Counted from the stretch's first letter, positions 35,230 to 44,939 are shown. The stretch: DNA of 64,000 nt from Flavobacterium sp. N1736 (GCF_025947065.1 NZ_CP109994.1:1922001-1986000); one strand, 5' to 3'. The notes: generated from the letters alone by a model not told the origin. A program made the numbers and translations.

Positions 35230-38200
35230 TTAAATTCCCAAACCTAATGATGGAATAATAACATCCCACCAGGTAAATTTTCCTCCAGAGGTTGGATGTT
35301 TAGATTGCCAACGAGGATCTCTACCATTGAAGAAAGAATTCCTTGGGTTTTCATAAGGGGAATATCCTCCTTCCTGAAAAGTTTTAAGATCAAAATAATC
35401 AGGAGAATTTGGAGTGTATCCTTCTTTACCACTACCATAATGTTTATCAATATACTTTGCTCCCAGTTTACTGGCATTAACCTCAAACCATCTGGCTTCG
35501 TGATCATCGCCACCCAATTTAAGTGTACTGGTTAAACTGGTTACAGCGATTACAGGGATATATAAAGGTCCGAAATAACTGCTTTGAATTGTGTGACCAT
35601 ATTCATGAACAAAAAGGTGATCATGCCAATCTGCTTTAAAACCTTGAGGCCCATTAATATATGACCCTAAAGTAAATGCTTTCGACCCGCTTCTTTTGGT
35701 TTCTATTGCAGTTGCTCCGGCAAGATAGGTTACGCCTTCAACATTTCCTGTTAAATTATATCCATGCGCTGCTATATTTCCAATTATACTGTTTGTTGAT
35801 CCCCAGGTAAATCTCGATAAAATCTGTCCAAAATTTCTTTTAAACATTCCCATATCAATTCTAAAAGCATTTTTTATTTCTTTATAGTCATAATGATCTG
35901 TATTAACACCGTGTTTAAGTATATTTTTTCCTATTGTAAATAGTGTTCCAAAAATTTCTCCACTAGGATCTGTATACTTCAAAGGACTATTTAATACATA
36001 GCCATAACGGTTGTAATTTTGTATATTAAAAGGTTCCTGAATATTATCATCCGGCTGCAGGAATCGATGTATTTTCGGATCATAAATACGCCCGTTCATA
36101 TTGATAATTCCAACACTTTGTATATGTTCGTGTCCTGTATATCCTCTTTCTAATAATGTTAATCCGGTCAAGGCAGTACCGGCTCCGTTTTGAACTTTAA
36201 CAATATTTCCCCAGGCATCAAAAAGACGCTTTTCTACTACTGCACCGCTGGCATCTGAAATTGCTATTACAGAACCCTGATAATCTCGCTGCAAAAACAA
36301 ATAATTTTGTGTTGTGCCGTCGCTTTTTAAAACGATACCTGCGTTGTATGCATTACCTCCAATGTATGTTATAAATTCGACTGCTCCGGTCGTTTTATTC
36401 TCTTTTGCTTCAATTGTACCATCGCTGGAATAATGCTTGCGATATGGTCTTAAAGTTTTATCATCTTGTAATCCTCCATAAAACATTGTGCTTCTGCTAT
36501 TAGAATCATTATAGAGAAAACTGACTTTATCAATACCTGCTTCTTCGATTTGAACAGGACTATTAAATGTATTATACGTAACATTAAGAACTGGTTTACT
36601 GGTATAATATGTTAATGCATCTGCTGTAACATTAATAGAGGTATTCTGGTACGGTTTACTTGTGTTAGAATAAATATAGGTACCCAGATTGTTTTGAGTG
36701 ATACGGCCTTTAGCGTCGTAAGCCTGTGTTTCTTGTGCTCCGGATGGATTCGTAAATTCTGTTAAACGGTCTAATGTATCATATTTAAAACTTTCATTCC
36801 AGCTCAGCAGGTTGTTTGATTTACTGTTTGTATTTCCTTTTATTGGATCAAAAACGGCACCTAATGTCAAAATATTAGTTACGGGCACAGTTGTTTTATC
36901 GTATTTTATTTGAGAAGGATATCCAAAATAATCAAAAGTATTGGTCATCGTAATTGGCCCGTATAATCCACCTGTTAATTGTCCTTTTGGATTGACTGTA
37001 TTAGTCTGCCATAATACGGCATTGTTTGCATTATCCAAAATTTGCCATGAATAGCCGTTTTTATATGTGTTTTTAAAGGCTTTAGTACTTGTTTTAGATG
37101 AAATTACAGCTGTACTCGTTTCTATTTCAGCTCTTCCAAAAGCATCATATGAAAAGTTTTTAGTAAAAGAACCATATGGCGTTGTTTCTGTCATCTGGTT
37201 AATTCTTTTTGAAGTGTCATACGTATAGGCATTTGTGATTGTACTTGTTCCTTCACTTAAATTTTCAAATTTACTATTGAGCAATAAATTGCTGGTTCCG
37301 TCGTACGTATAAGTTGTTTTAGAGTTTGTGTATAATCCTGAAACCAATTTTTGACTTATTCTCCCGTCTGGAGTTAAGGTATATGTTGTTGTTCCATTTG
37401 GTGCTATTTCCTTAGTAACTTCACCAAAATTATTGTATTCGTACGTAAAAATTCCGGCAGAGGGATCTGTTATTTTTGTTCTTCTTCCCCAGCCATCCTG
37501 TTCTATTGAAGTGACGGCACCATCAAAATTGGAAGATTTTAAATTACCGTTTGCAAAATAGGTGTAGTTAATAGATCCTCCCGGAGTTTCTGATAATGAA
37601 ACAATATTTCCAAGGGCATTTTTAGTAATTATTTTTGTTTTAGTGTTTTCACTAATTGTAGTGGTTAAACCTGAATAAGTATAATTAACAATATTGCCTG
37701 TAAAATACATGCTTTTGCTTACCCGACCATAATTATCAAATACTGTTGTATTATAATCCTGAGGTTCATCTCCGTATGGTTCACTTATTTGCACATTTCT
37801 TTCATAAAGATCATACAGATAAGAAACCATGGAGTAAACTCCATTTATGTTTTTTACACCAGTCATAATTTTCAGTCCTAAATCATTAAATATATCCTTA
37901 CTTGCACTACCGTCATCTCCTGTAGTGGTAATAATAATTTCAGACCCACTATTGGCATAAGTATAGTTCTTTGATTTTCCTAAATAATCGGTCACTTTTA
38001 TCTTTTTAAACCACGTGTCATAAGCGTAGGTAGTTTTTAAACCAAATGGATTTGTTTCAGAATTTAATGCTCCGCTATAAAAATTGTAATCGAAAATTGT
38101 AGAGAGATTTTGATAATCTGTGCTCTTTGTTAAAAATCTTCCTGAGGTATCATATTCAAATTTAAGCACTCGAGGTGAATCAAGTCCGCTTGTTATCGTT

Positions 38201-41200
38201 TTTGTCTTTAAATTTCCAAAGCTGTCATATACGTTCGCTTCATTTATAGATTCTGCACCATCAGATCCTGGACCATATACATATTTTTCAGTATAAGATA
38301 AAAGCTGGTTAGAATCAAACTCATAAATTTCTGAATATCCCGTTGAACTACCTGAAACCGTTGTTGTTTTATACTTTTGCTGAACCCTGTCTACGATATA
38401 AGGACTGGTAAGATTATCATATTGACTTACTCCCTCAACAACAGTCTCTACTACACTTGCCCCTTCTTTTCTTAATATAGTTGCAGTAAGAGGATTATTG
38501 TTATCGTTATATACAATTGCCGTCTCTGTACTGGTACCAAGTAATCCGTTGTATTGCTTAATACTTGTATTTTGTAATTTTAAAACTTTGTTTGCAAGTA
38601 ACTGGCTGTTATAACCTAATAAATCTTTCGTGATATAAGTATCTGATGTGGCTTCTGAAGGACTTAAAAAGCCAATTGATGTATAATTTTCAACATTTAT
38701 TCCCCTAAGGCTAATATCATTCTTTGACACATTTGATATTATGGAAATTGGGCTTGAATCACTAAACCAATTTGTTCTTAAAGTCGCCCTAAAGCCTAAA
38801 AAGCCTAAACCTTCCATATTCGACACCGCATCATAATACGTAAACAATTGTTTTTTATACGATGTACTACTGGCTCTTTCAAGTTTAGTTACCAGTTGAA
38901 AAGTAGGAGCTTCTAATACATTTATATTAGGATAATTTTCAATAATCCCACTAAAATAATAACTTCCGCCTTCTTCAAAGGAGTCAGGACCCAAAGGCTG
39001 ATACGTTATAGATTCTGTAACTCCATTTCCTGCTGTAATTGTTCTCAACAGTTGTTCTTTATTAAAATCTTTAGTTGAATTAAAAGTAAATATCCTGTTA
39101 TTGTTTATAAATGAAAGCTCCAATTTACCATTAGGCTCATTTGCTGAAAGAAAAACAGGTAAGGCATTATTATATATATCTGCCTGATTGATAATACTGC
39201 CGCTGAAATAGTTTCCTGCAGCATTAGAAAAACTGCCATTTTTATTTAGATAACAGGTAACATTTAAACTCCCCACTGAACTGCCTGAACCACGACTGGA
39301 AGAAGTTAAAAGTAAATCTGTCTTACCGTCATTATTATAATCGGTAGGAATTACGTAATAAGTTGTCGTAGCACTGCTAGTTGGGTAAGTAAAACCCGTA
39401 TACGTCTGAATTTCCTTTACAAGACCTGAACCTGTAGCAGAATATTTATACCATTCTGAATAGCCTGATCCTTTTGGTATGATAAAATCATTTTTACCGT
39501 CTCCATTATAATCACCCATTAAAATTGGCTTGTCCAGTGCAATGCTGGCATCTGCCGTTATGGTTTGATAGAGCAGTACAAATTGGTTATTATTATCCAG
39601 CGTATAAACCTTTACTTTACCAGTGTCAAATACATACAGATCTGATTTACCATCCCCGTTAAAATCAGCTGTCATAAATTTACTCGTACTTGTGATGGTA
39701 ATATATCCTGCTGTTGTAACAAAGCCGGAAGTAATCCTGCTGTCTAAATTTACAAAATACGTTTTACCTCCTGCATAGGTAGAAGTACCGGTAGTACAGC
39801 CGTATGTATAAGGATAGGTAAAAGGTTTTTCGACTGCAATAATATCCGTCAAACCATCACCATTAAAATCCCCATTGACAAAAGCTCTTGCAATATCTGT
39901 TTCGTAATGAACTGCAATAGGACCTGTAGGGGGCGGTGGTAATTGAAGCTGATTTGTTTTTGTCTTAAAAGATTCGCCGCCATCACACTCATAATAGTAA
40001 TCTAAGACAAATCTGGGAAAAACATAATTTTTTTGATTTTGTAAAGCTTTCATACCTGAATTCAATGCATAAGTGGTAAAAGATCCTCCCTGAACAATGG
40101 TCCATCCCTGCATTGGATCTAACTTATTTGAAGCGTTAATAAAACTTACAGGGAAAATTTCATCAAAAAGTCCAATATCATCCCTGAAACCAATATTAAC
40201 AGCAGAAGTTGTATTTATATCAGAAAATAACCAATATTTCTTTTTGGTATCAGTTCCGGTTGTGAGGTAAAGAATAAAATCCATACTGCCGTCCCCGTTA
40301 AAATCTCCTGAAACTGCTGTTGAATTTGAAGCCGTAAGATTACCTACACTTAAACTTGCAGTAACAGTTGATCCTGTAATGGTTTGTGAGGTTGTATTAT
40401 AGGTAAAAACCGTTGGATTATACGCTTTTGTCGAATCGCCGTTTTTTTCGGTAATGGAAGTAATCTGGTCTGCTGAATTTGAAATTAATTCATACCTCCT
40501 TACGCCTGCAGAAAAGGAATTTACCCAAATTTTATCCAGCATTTTACTGTTTGTAAAACTGGTATTACCAATATAATACTGAATAGGAATCTGCCTGTCT
40601 TTATAAGTAAATTGGATAGTATTCAAATCATCATCGCCAGTATCGCCTACACCACCATAAGATATCTCCGTTATACGTAATACATTGTTAGTAAGCGCAT
40701 AAAGATAATTAATTCTAATATTTTGAGCATTCTGCCAATTTGTTATTGACCAGTCTGATAAAGATCGTGATTCATGTGAACTGCCATATTGATAAGAGGT
40801 ATTACCATATTGAGCCGTTGAACCGTCTGGATATTCGACAACAAAATAAGACGGACCATAAGCAGCTCCGGCTGGGTGTACACCATATGAAGTGACCTTA
40901 ATATTAGAGAAAAATTCTGTTTCGTAAACTGTACCGTTTGCACCATACACTCCGCTGGTACCATTTTTTACAATCAATCGCTGACCATCCAGAGCAAAGC
41001 GGTCTAAAGCATTAAAATCGACCGGATCGATAGTTCCATCATGAAATTTAGAAGCAGGAATTCTGGTTATAGAAGATACTCCTGTTATATTCCACCCAAA
41101 TGCAGCAGATCCGTTGCCTCCCTGACTATTATAGGCTAAACTAACTTTTGGAGCTACTTTATTTATTCCTGTTGGTGTAAAAAGAGGAATTTCATAATTT

Positions 41201-41445
41201 GCACTCCCGGTTGAAGATACAGACAACTCTCCTTCTGTATTCCCTACTTCTGCCGAACTGCCTGTTGGAGCACTTGCTGTTGCTACGGCATTATTTTGAC
41301 TTTTATTTGATAAATTGATTCTATTTCCCTCGTCAGATTCCAATTTTGTCATCAGTGTTATTCCACCGTTTGATTTATTGACAATCTGAGCATTTATAAA
41401 AAAAGAAAAACTGAAAAATATAAAGGATATGTAAAGTTTTGTCAT
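35230..41445 (-). CDS. Giant SpvB/FG-GAP/RHS-repeat protein with HEYGH C-terminal tip
   Basis: 2071 residues with a Sec signal (about 1-20). Residues about 60-350 are SpvB-like (SGSANYEIPLFTPTGINKVA, GNGSAAFGWNITGVSSITR). Five calcium-binding FG-GAP/VCBS motifs follow: GDFNGDGSMDF, GDFNGDGLTDI, ADFNGDGKSDL, GDYNGDGKNDF and TDYNNDGKTDL. A TcdB-middle-like part and YD repeats (about 1050-1700) end in the RHS core motif RYGYVLNSPLKYTDPSGE (to 1830). The 241-residue tip after it carries HEYGH at 1947-1951, a zinc-metallopeptidase HExxH motif, and acidic residues in DDHEARWFE at 1981-1988. This is the layout of a polymorphic toxin or large adhesin. It follows a T9SS-tailed gene by 5 bases. Confidence 0.9.
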   Translation of the reverse strand: MTKLYISFIFFSFSFFINAQIVNKSNGGITLMTKLESDEGNRINLSNKSQNNAVATASAPTGSSAEVGNTEGELSVSSTGSANYEIPLFTPTGINKVAPKVSLAYNSQGGNGSAAFGWNITGVSSITRIPASKFHDGTIDPVDFNALDRFALDGQRLIVKNGTSGVYGANGTVYETEFFSNIKVTSYGVHPAGAAYGPSYFVVEYPDGSTAQYGNTSYQYGSSHESRSLSDWSITNWQNAQNIRINYLYALTNNVLRITEISYGGVGDTGDDDLNTIQFTYKDRQIPIQYYIGNTSFTNSKMLDKIWVNSFSAGVRRYELISNSADQITSITEKNGDSTKAYNPTVFTYNTTSQTITGSTVTASLSVGNLTASNSTAVSGDFNGDGSMDFILYLTTGTDTKKKYWLFSDINTTSAVNIGFRDDIGLFDEIFPVSFINASNKLDPMQGWTIVQGGSFTTYALNSGMKALQNQKNYVFPRFVLDYYYECDGGESFKTKTNQLQLPPPPTGPIAVHYETDIARAFVNGDFNGDGLTDIIAVEKPFTYPYTYGCTTGTSTYAGGKTYFVNLDSRITSGFVTTAGYITITSTSKFMTADFNGDGKSDLYVFDTGKVKVYTLDNNNQFVLLYQTITADASIALDKPILMGDYNGDGKNDFIIPKGSGYSEWYKYSATGSGLVKEIQTYTGFTYPTSSATTTYYVIPTDYNNDGKTDLLLTSSSRGSGSSVGSLNVTCYLNKNGSFSNAAGNYFSGSIINQADIYNNALPVFLSANEPNGKLELSFINNNRIFTFNSTKDFNKEQLLRTITAGNGVTESITYQPLGPDSFEEGGSYYFSGIIENYPNINVLEAPTFQLVTKLERASSTSYKKQLFTYYDAVSNMEGLGFLGFRATLRTNWFSDSSPISIISNVSKNDISLRGINVENYTSIGFLSPSEATSDTYITKDLLGYNSQLLANKVLKLQNTSIKQYNGLLGTSTETAIVYNDNNNPLTATILRKEGASVVETVVEGVSQYDNLTSPYIVDRVQQKYKTTTVSGSSTGYSEIYEFDSNQLLSYTEKYVYGPGSDGAESINEANVYDSFGNLKTKTITSGLDSPRVLKFEYDTSGRFLTKSTDYQNLSTIFDYNFYSGALNSETNPFGLKTTYAYDTWFKKIKVTDYLGKSKNYTYANSGSEIIITTTGDDGSASKDIFNDLGLKIMTGVKNINGVYSMVSYLYDLYERNVQISEPYGDEPQDYNTTVFDNYGRVSKSMYFTGNIVNYTYSGLTTTISENTKTKIITKNALGNIVSLSETPGGSINYTYFANGNLKSSNFDGAVTSIEQDGWGRRTKITDPSAGIFTYEYNNFGEVTKEIAPNGTTTYTLTPDGRISQKLVSGLYTNSKTTYTYDGTSNLLLNSKFENLSEGTSTITNAYTYDTSKRINQMTETTPYGSFTKNFSYDAFGRAEIETSTAVISSKTSTKAFKNTYKNGYSWQILDNANNAVLWQTNTVNPKGQLTGGLYGPITMTNTFDYFGYPSQIKYDKTTVPVTNILTLGAVFDPIKGNTNSKSNNLLSWNESFKYDTLDRLTEFTNPSGAQETQAYDAKGRITQNNLGTYIYSNTSKPYQNTSINVTADALTYYTSKPVLNVTYNTFNSPVQIEEAGIDKVSFLYNDSNSRSTMFYGGLQDDKTLRPYRKHYSSDGTIEAKENKTTGAVEFITYIGGNAYNAGIVLKSDGTTQNYLFLQRDYQGSVIAISDASGAVVEKRLFDAWGNIVKVQNGAGTALTGLTLLERGYTGHEHIQSVGIINMNGRIYDPKIHRFLQPDDNIQEPFNIQNYNRYGYVLNSPLKYTDPSGEIFGTLFTIGKNILKHGVNTDHYDYKEIKNAFRIDMGMFKRNFGQILSRFTWGSTNSIIGNIAAHGYNLTGNVEGVTYLAGATAIETKRSGSKAFTLGSYINGPQGFKADWHDHLFVHEYGHTIQSSYFGPLYIPVIAVTSLTSTLKLGGDDHEARWFEVNASKLGAKYIDKHYGSGKEGYTPNSPDYFDLKTFQEGGYSPYENPRNSFFNGRDPRWQSKHPTSGGKFTWWDVIIPSLGLGI

Positions 41446-41450
41446 AGTAG

Positions 41451-41909
41451 TTATTGCTTAATGATTTTTATTGTTTTCTCATCTCCGTTTTTATAAACAA
41501 GATTTATCATATAAATTCCAATTGGGTAATTGCTGAAAGATATATTTTGATTATCGTCACCACTTTTGCCTTTCTTGAATGAAGTCAGCACCTGACCACT
41601 AATATTATAAACCTGTATGTTTTGTATGTTATTCTCATCACTAATCTTCCATTTGAGGTACAATTCTTCTTTTACAGGATTAGGATAATAGGAGAATGTG
41701 TCTTCACTTGCAAATTTTAAAAGATCACCCTGCACCAGAGATTCAATATCTTTGACAGAATCATTTACTTTTTTTGAAGTTACACAGCCAGAAATGCATA
41801 ACTCCCTTTTAATCTGATTACCAGCGGTATCATAAGAAAATAGAATTTTACTTTGAGCTGTAGAGATAGCAAAAGTGCTTAGAAAAAGGATAACAAAATA
41901 GTTTTTCAT
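41451..41909 (-). CDS. Small T9SS-sorted protein with a YD-repeat-like motif
   Basis: 152 residues from the ATG at 41909 (MKNYFVILFLSTFAISTAQS, a good signal peptide); an upstream ATG at 41954 adds a poor leader. The mature N-terminus has ILFSYDTAGNQIKRELCISG, which looks like a single YD repeat. The C-terminal 80 residues are a type A T9SS sorting domain (SYYPNPVKEELYLKWKIS, IQVYNISGQVL, YPIGIYMINLVYKNGDEKTI). The protein would be exported and attached to the cell surface. It lies 5 bases before the RHS gene, so the two are cotranscribed; the RHS protein itself has no sorting tail. Confidence 0.85.
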   Translation of the reverse strand: MKNYFVILFLSTFAISTAQSKILFSYDTAGNQIKRELCISGCVTSKKVNDSVKDIESLVQGDLLKFASEDTFSYYPNPVKEELYLKWKISDENNIQNIQVYNISGQVLTSFKKGKSGDDNQNISFSNYPIGIYMINLVYKNGDEKTIKIIKQ

Positions 41910-41954
41910 AGTTGGATGATAATAATTTGGATTAATAAAAAAAATCATACACAT

Positions 41955-42254
41955 GTAGGTGTAAAACTGTATAACAGATTTGTAAATATTATTTTTTTTA
42001 ACAAGATTTATTCACGAAAAAACTTATTTCGCTTTAATTTAACAGAAGAATAATATTTTAGAAGTCATTACTTAATATTCGATTAAATATTAATAGTATG
42101 CTTAACATTTCCTACGATTTACAAATAGCAATTATCTTTTTTGTAAATCATGTTATAAAAGCACAGTACTTTAAATTGGGAATGATACTTTTTTTGAAGT
42201 AAAAGTTAATGAATACAGAGCATCATGCTATATTTTTTATGACCGCCTAAACTT
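41955..42254. other. Intergenic region between RHS cassette and Crp/Fnr gene
   Basis: About 300 very AT-rich bases upstream of both divergent genes. The sequence holds no ORF of quality and no RNA gene. No exact TAnnTTTG box was found for the minus-strand cassette, so its promoter remains undefined. Confidence 0.4.
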
Positions 42255-42270
42255 TTTACCAAATGGTAAA
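42255..42270 (+). promoter_or_regulatory. Palindromic Crp/Fnr-type operator 1 (TTTACC-N4-GGTAAA)
   Basis: TTTACC-AAAT-GGTAAA is a perfect 6+6 palindrome. It ends 21 bases before a -7-like TATATTTC (42292-42299), itself 4 bases before the ATG of the Crp/Fnr gene. A near-identical site lies 21 bases before the -7-like box of the next gene. The position overlapping the -33 region is that of an activator or autorepressor. Confidence 0.6.
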
Positions 42271-42303
42271 TGAACTGCTTGTATTAAACCTTATATTTCG
42301 CCT

Positions 42304-42873
42304 ATGAAAGTGTTTATTGATTACATATTACAGTTTGGCAATCTGAACAAGCAACAGACAGACCTGATTATCAGCAAGACAAAAATACTGGAACTTCATA
42401 AGGATGACTATTTTTCGGAAGCAGGAAAGATCCCCAAACAAGTTGGATTTATTATTGAAGGTGTCGTTCGTTTCTGCTATTACAATAACAAAGGACAAGA
42501 AATTACCCATCACTTCATTGACGAGAACAATTTTGTTTCAGACCAGCAAAAGTTTGAAGCACAAGTAGTAGCTTCGGAGTACATACAAGCAGTAACCGAT
42601 TGCAAATTACTTGTTTTTTCAAAGAAAGACTGGGATGAAATCGGGAATACCATTGTTGGCTGGGATGCTATTACAGGGCTGATCGTAAAAAATTGTTTGA
42701 TAAAAACGATTGAAAGAAGGAGTCCTCTGGTTTCTGAAGATGCAACCACCCGTTATTTATCATTTATTGATAATTTTCCCAATCTTGTCAATCGTATCCC
42801 TCTTTCTCATGTCGCTTCTTACTTGGGAATCACCCAACAATCATTAAGCAGGATACGAAAAAATATCCGCTGA
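42304..42873 (+). CDS. Crp/Fnr-family transcriptional regulator
   Basis: 189 residues. The N-terminal cyclic-nucleotide-binding fold (about 10-120) has DYFSEAGKIPKQVGFIIEGV and QEITHHFIDENNFVSDQQ; no cysteines fit for an iron-sulfur cluster are seen. The C-terminal winged helix (about 145-189) has NRIPLSHVASYLGITQQSLS as the DNA-recognition helix. The protein is shorter than E. coli Crp, as usual in Bacteroidota. It precedes an SDR gene on the same strand and likely binds the palindromes at 42255 and 42882. Confidence 0.9.
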   Translation: MKVFIDYILQFGNLNKQQTDLIISKTKILELHKDDYFSEAGKIPKQVGFIIEGVVRFCYYNNKGQEITHHFIDENNFVSDQQKFEAQVVASEYIQAVTDCKLLVFSKKDWDEIGNTIVGWDAITGLIVKNCLIKTIERRSPLVSEDATTRYLSFIDNFPNLVNRIPLSHVASYLGITQQSLSRIRKNIR

Positions 42874-42881
42874 TATTGCTT

Positions 42882-42897
42882 TTTACCATATGTTAAA
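42882..42897 (+). promoter_or_regulatory. Palindromic Crp/Fnr-type operator 2 (TTTACC-N4-GTTAAA)
   Basis: TTTACC-ATAT-GTTAAA matches operator 1 except for one base in the right half and the spacer, and both are followed by TGA. The -7-like AACCTTTG (42919-42926) begins 21 bases after the site, the same distance as at operator 1. The site lies directly after the regulator stop codon and before the SDR gene. Confidence 0.6.
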
Positions 42898-42950
42898 TGA
42901 TTTCTATTTTTATATACCAACCTTTGTATCATTATTTAAATAACAAAAAA

Positions 42951-43814
42951 ATGAGCAAAAAAGTTGTATTAATTACAGGAACAAATAGCGGTTTTGGGTG
43001 GCTTACAGCCAATAGTGTTGCAGCATTGGGGCATAAAGTTTATGCTACCATGAGAGATACCAAAGGAAAAAATGCTGATAAAGCAACGGCATTAGAACAG
43101 ATAGAGAATATAACTGTCCTGGATGTTTCGCTAACCAACGAGACAAGTGTAAAAAATGCATTCGACACTATTATCGCTACAGAAGGCAGAATTGATGTGT
43201 TAGTCAATAATGCAGGTATTTCGATGTTTGGTGTGGCTGAAAGTTCAACTACAGAAGATGTACAGAACATGTTTGATGTGAATTTTATCGCCCCTTGGAG
43301 ATTGATGAAATTGGCGTTACCTTTTATGCGTAAGCAATCAGAAGGTTTAATCATTAATGTTTCGAGCGGATGGGGCAGATTCTCGGCTCCTTTTACAGTG
43401 GTGTACGGAGCATCAAAATTTGCTCTCGAAGGTTTAAGCGAAGGTTTACATTATGAAGTGCGACCTTTAGGAGTTGATGTAGCCATTATTCAACCGGGTG
43501 CATTCCCTACTGAAATGTCCCAAAAGATCCAGACTGGTTCAGATACATCAGTTGTTGAGGATTATAAAGCCATAGCAGATGTTCCAAATAAATTGTTTGC
43601 TGCCATTGGTCAAATATTTGAAACAGAAAAGCCAAATCCGCAGGATGTTGCAGATGCCGTAGTGAAACTGATTAATCTGCCAAAGGGACAAAGACCATTA
43701 AGAACCGTTGTTGACCCAAGTACAGGAGAAATTATTGAAACGGCTAACGAAGCTGTAAAAGTTGAATACGAAAAAGTTTTAACAGCTTATGGAATGAAAG
43801 AACTTTTAGCGTAA
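42951..43814 (+). CDS. Short-chain dehydrogenase/reductase (SDR)
   Basis: 287 residues from the ATG at 42951 (MSKKVVLITGTNSGFGWLTA), preferred to the upstream ATG at 42897, which falls inside the operator. The Rossmann motif TGTNSGFG, NNAG, the catalytic Ser in INVSSGWGRFS and YGASK (Tyr and Lys) are intact. Position 2 of the cofactor loop favours NADP, but this is not firm. Substrate unknown. It is probably controlled by the Crp/Fnr protein encoded before it. A hairpin follows the stop. Confidence 0.92.
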   Translation: MSKKVVLITGTNSGFGWLTANSVAALGHKVYATMRDTKGKNADKATALEQIENITVLDVSLTNETSVKNAFDTIIATEGRIDVLVNNAGISMFGVAESSTTEDVQNMFDVNFIAPWRLMKLALPFMRKQSEGLIINVSSGWGRFSAPFTVVYGASKFALEGLSEGLHYEVRPLGVDVAIIQPGAFPTEMSQKIQTGSDTSVVEDYKAIADVPNKLFAAIGQIFETEKPNPQDVADAVVKLINLPKGQRPLRTVVDPSTGEIIETANEAVKVEYEKVLTAYGMKELLA

Positions 43815-43874
43815 AATAGAATGGTCAGTTTATTTATTAAACAGATTCAATTTTGATTAGAGTCATAAAAAATT

Positions 43875-43922
43875 GAAGGTACCTTACATCATGAGACATT
43901 GCTTTTGATGTGAAGTACCTTC
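43875..43922. terminator. Bidirectional hairpin terminator between convergent genes
   Basis: GAAGGTAC...ACATCA pairs with TGATGT...GTACCTTC around a 12-base loop, with small internal mismatches. It lies between the SDR and AraC genes, whose stops face each other. Confidence 0.75.
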
Positions 43923-43950
43923 TATTATTTCATCACCTTTACTATTTTGG

Positions 43951-44889
43951 TCAATTCTTACGACTAAGTGAAACAGACCTTTTAGTACAAAGGCTATTTT
44001 TAAATGCTGTAGGTGTAAACCCAGTTTTATTTTTAAAAACCTTACTAAATGATTGCGGGTACTCAAAACCTAAAACATATGCTACCTCGCTTATAGTTAA
44101 ACCGGAAATGCTTATTAATTCTTTAGCTTTTTCGACCATATTGAAATGAATGTGCTGCAGTGCACTGCTTCCCGTGAGCTCCTTTAATTTTTCACTTAAA
44201 TGATGAGGCGTTAAATTGAGCTGATCCGCAAGATATTTTACTGTTAGCAACGGACGAAGGTCTTTTGCGTCGTGATTAAAATACTTTTGAATTTCATTCT
44301 CAACAGCCGTTAGCAAATCAGAACCCGAAGATTGTTCAGGACTGGACTGATTGTGATAAAATCGATTGATCATTCTAAGAAGCAGTTCAAGCTGCGCCAC
44401 AATAATAGGTTCGCCAAAGCTATTTTTTCCTAATTGAGTTTCTTTGCCTATATCCGAAACCAGCAAATTAACAGATTCCTCATTCTCCGGCGTAAGTTGC
44501 AGAGCCCTATAAACTTCATAAGAGAAAAAATCGAAATCTTTAATTGATTGCACTAAAGAATATTGACGAAACAAATCCGGATGAAATGCCAATGCCCAAC
44601 CAGCCGAGAAATAATGATCTTCGACCGTTATTAACTGTCCCGGTGCCTGAAATGTTAAAGAACCCGTATTAAAATCAAACGCACGCTGACCGTAACCTAA
44701 AGTACCGCCGGCATTTTCTTTATACCAAATGGAGTAGAAATCAAAAACAAGACTACTGGATGAAGCGTGTGCCAAACACTGTCTGTTGGTCAGATCAAAC
44801 ACCGTAATTAAGTCGTGTTTGGGAGCCGGTAAGAAAAATAGGCGATGCAGATCTGCAATTGACCTGGCAACGTAAGGCGCGTTAGTCAT
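43951..44889 (-). CDS. AraC-family transcriptional regulator
   Basis: 312 residues. The C-terminal AraC helix-turn-helix pair (about 205-305) has TVKYLADQLNLTPHHLSEKL and LTISEVAYVLGFEYPQSFSK, with FKNKTGFTPTAFKNSL as the family ending. The N-terminal 190 residues are a cupin-like sensor region (GSLTFQAPGQLITVEDHYFS). The gene lies 125 bases after the esterase gene on the same strand, with a strong hairpin between them, so it probably has its own promoter and may control the esterase. Confidence 0.9.
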   Translation of the reverse strand: MTNAPYVARSIADLHRLFFLPAPKHDLITVFDLTNRQCLAHASSSSLVFDFYSIWYKENAGGTLGYGQRAFDFNTGSLTFQAPGQLITVEDHYFSAGWALAFHPDLFRQYSLVQSIKDFDFFSYEVYRALQLTPENEESVNLLVSDIGKETQLGKNSFGEPIIVAQLELLLRMINRFYHNQSSPEQSSGSDLLTAVENEIQKYFNHDAKDLRPLLTVKYLADQLNLTPHHLSEKLKELTGSSALQHIHFNMVEKAKELISISGLTISEVAYVLGFEYPQSFSKVFKNKTGFTPTAFKNSLCTKRSVSLSRKN

Positions 44890-44939
44890 CAGAGAATATT
44901 TAAATTAAAACAAAATTAATGAAAACTTTGTAAAGTCAA

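Noticed and set aside
42897..42950. Longer start of the SDR protein at 42897
   Set aside because: This ATG lies at the operator, before the -7 box, and would add a leader unlike SDR proteins; the ATG at 42951 gives the standard N-terminus.
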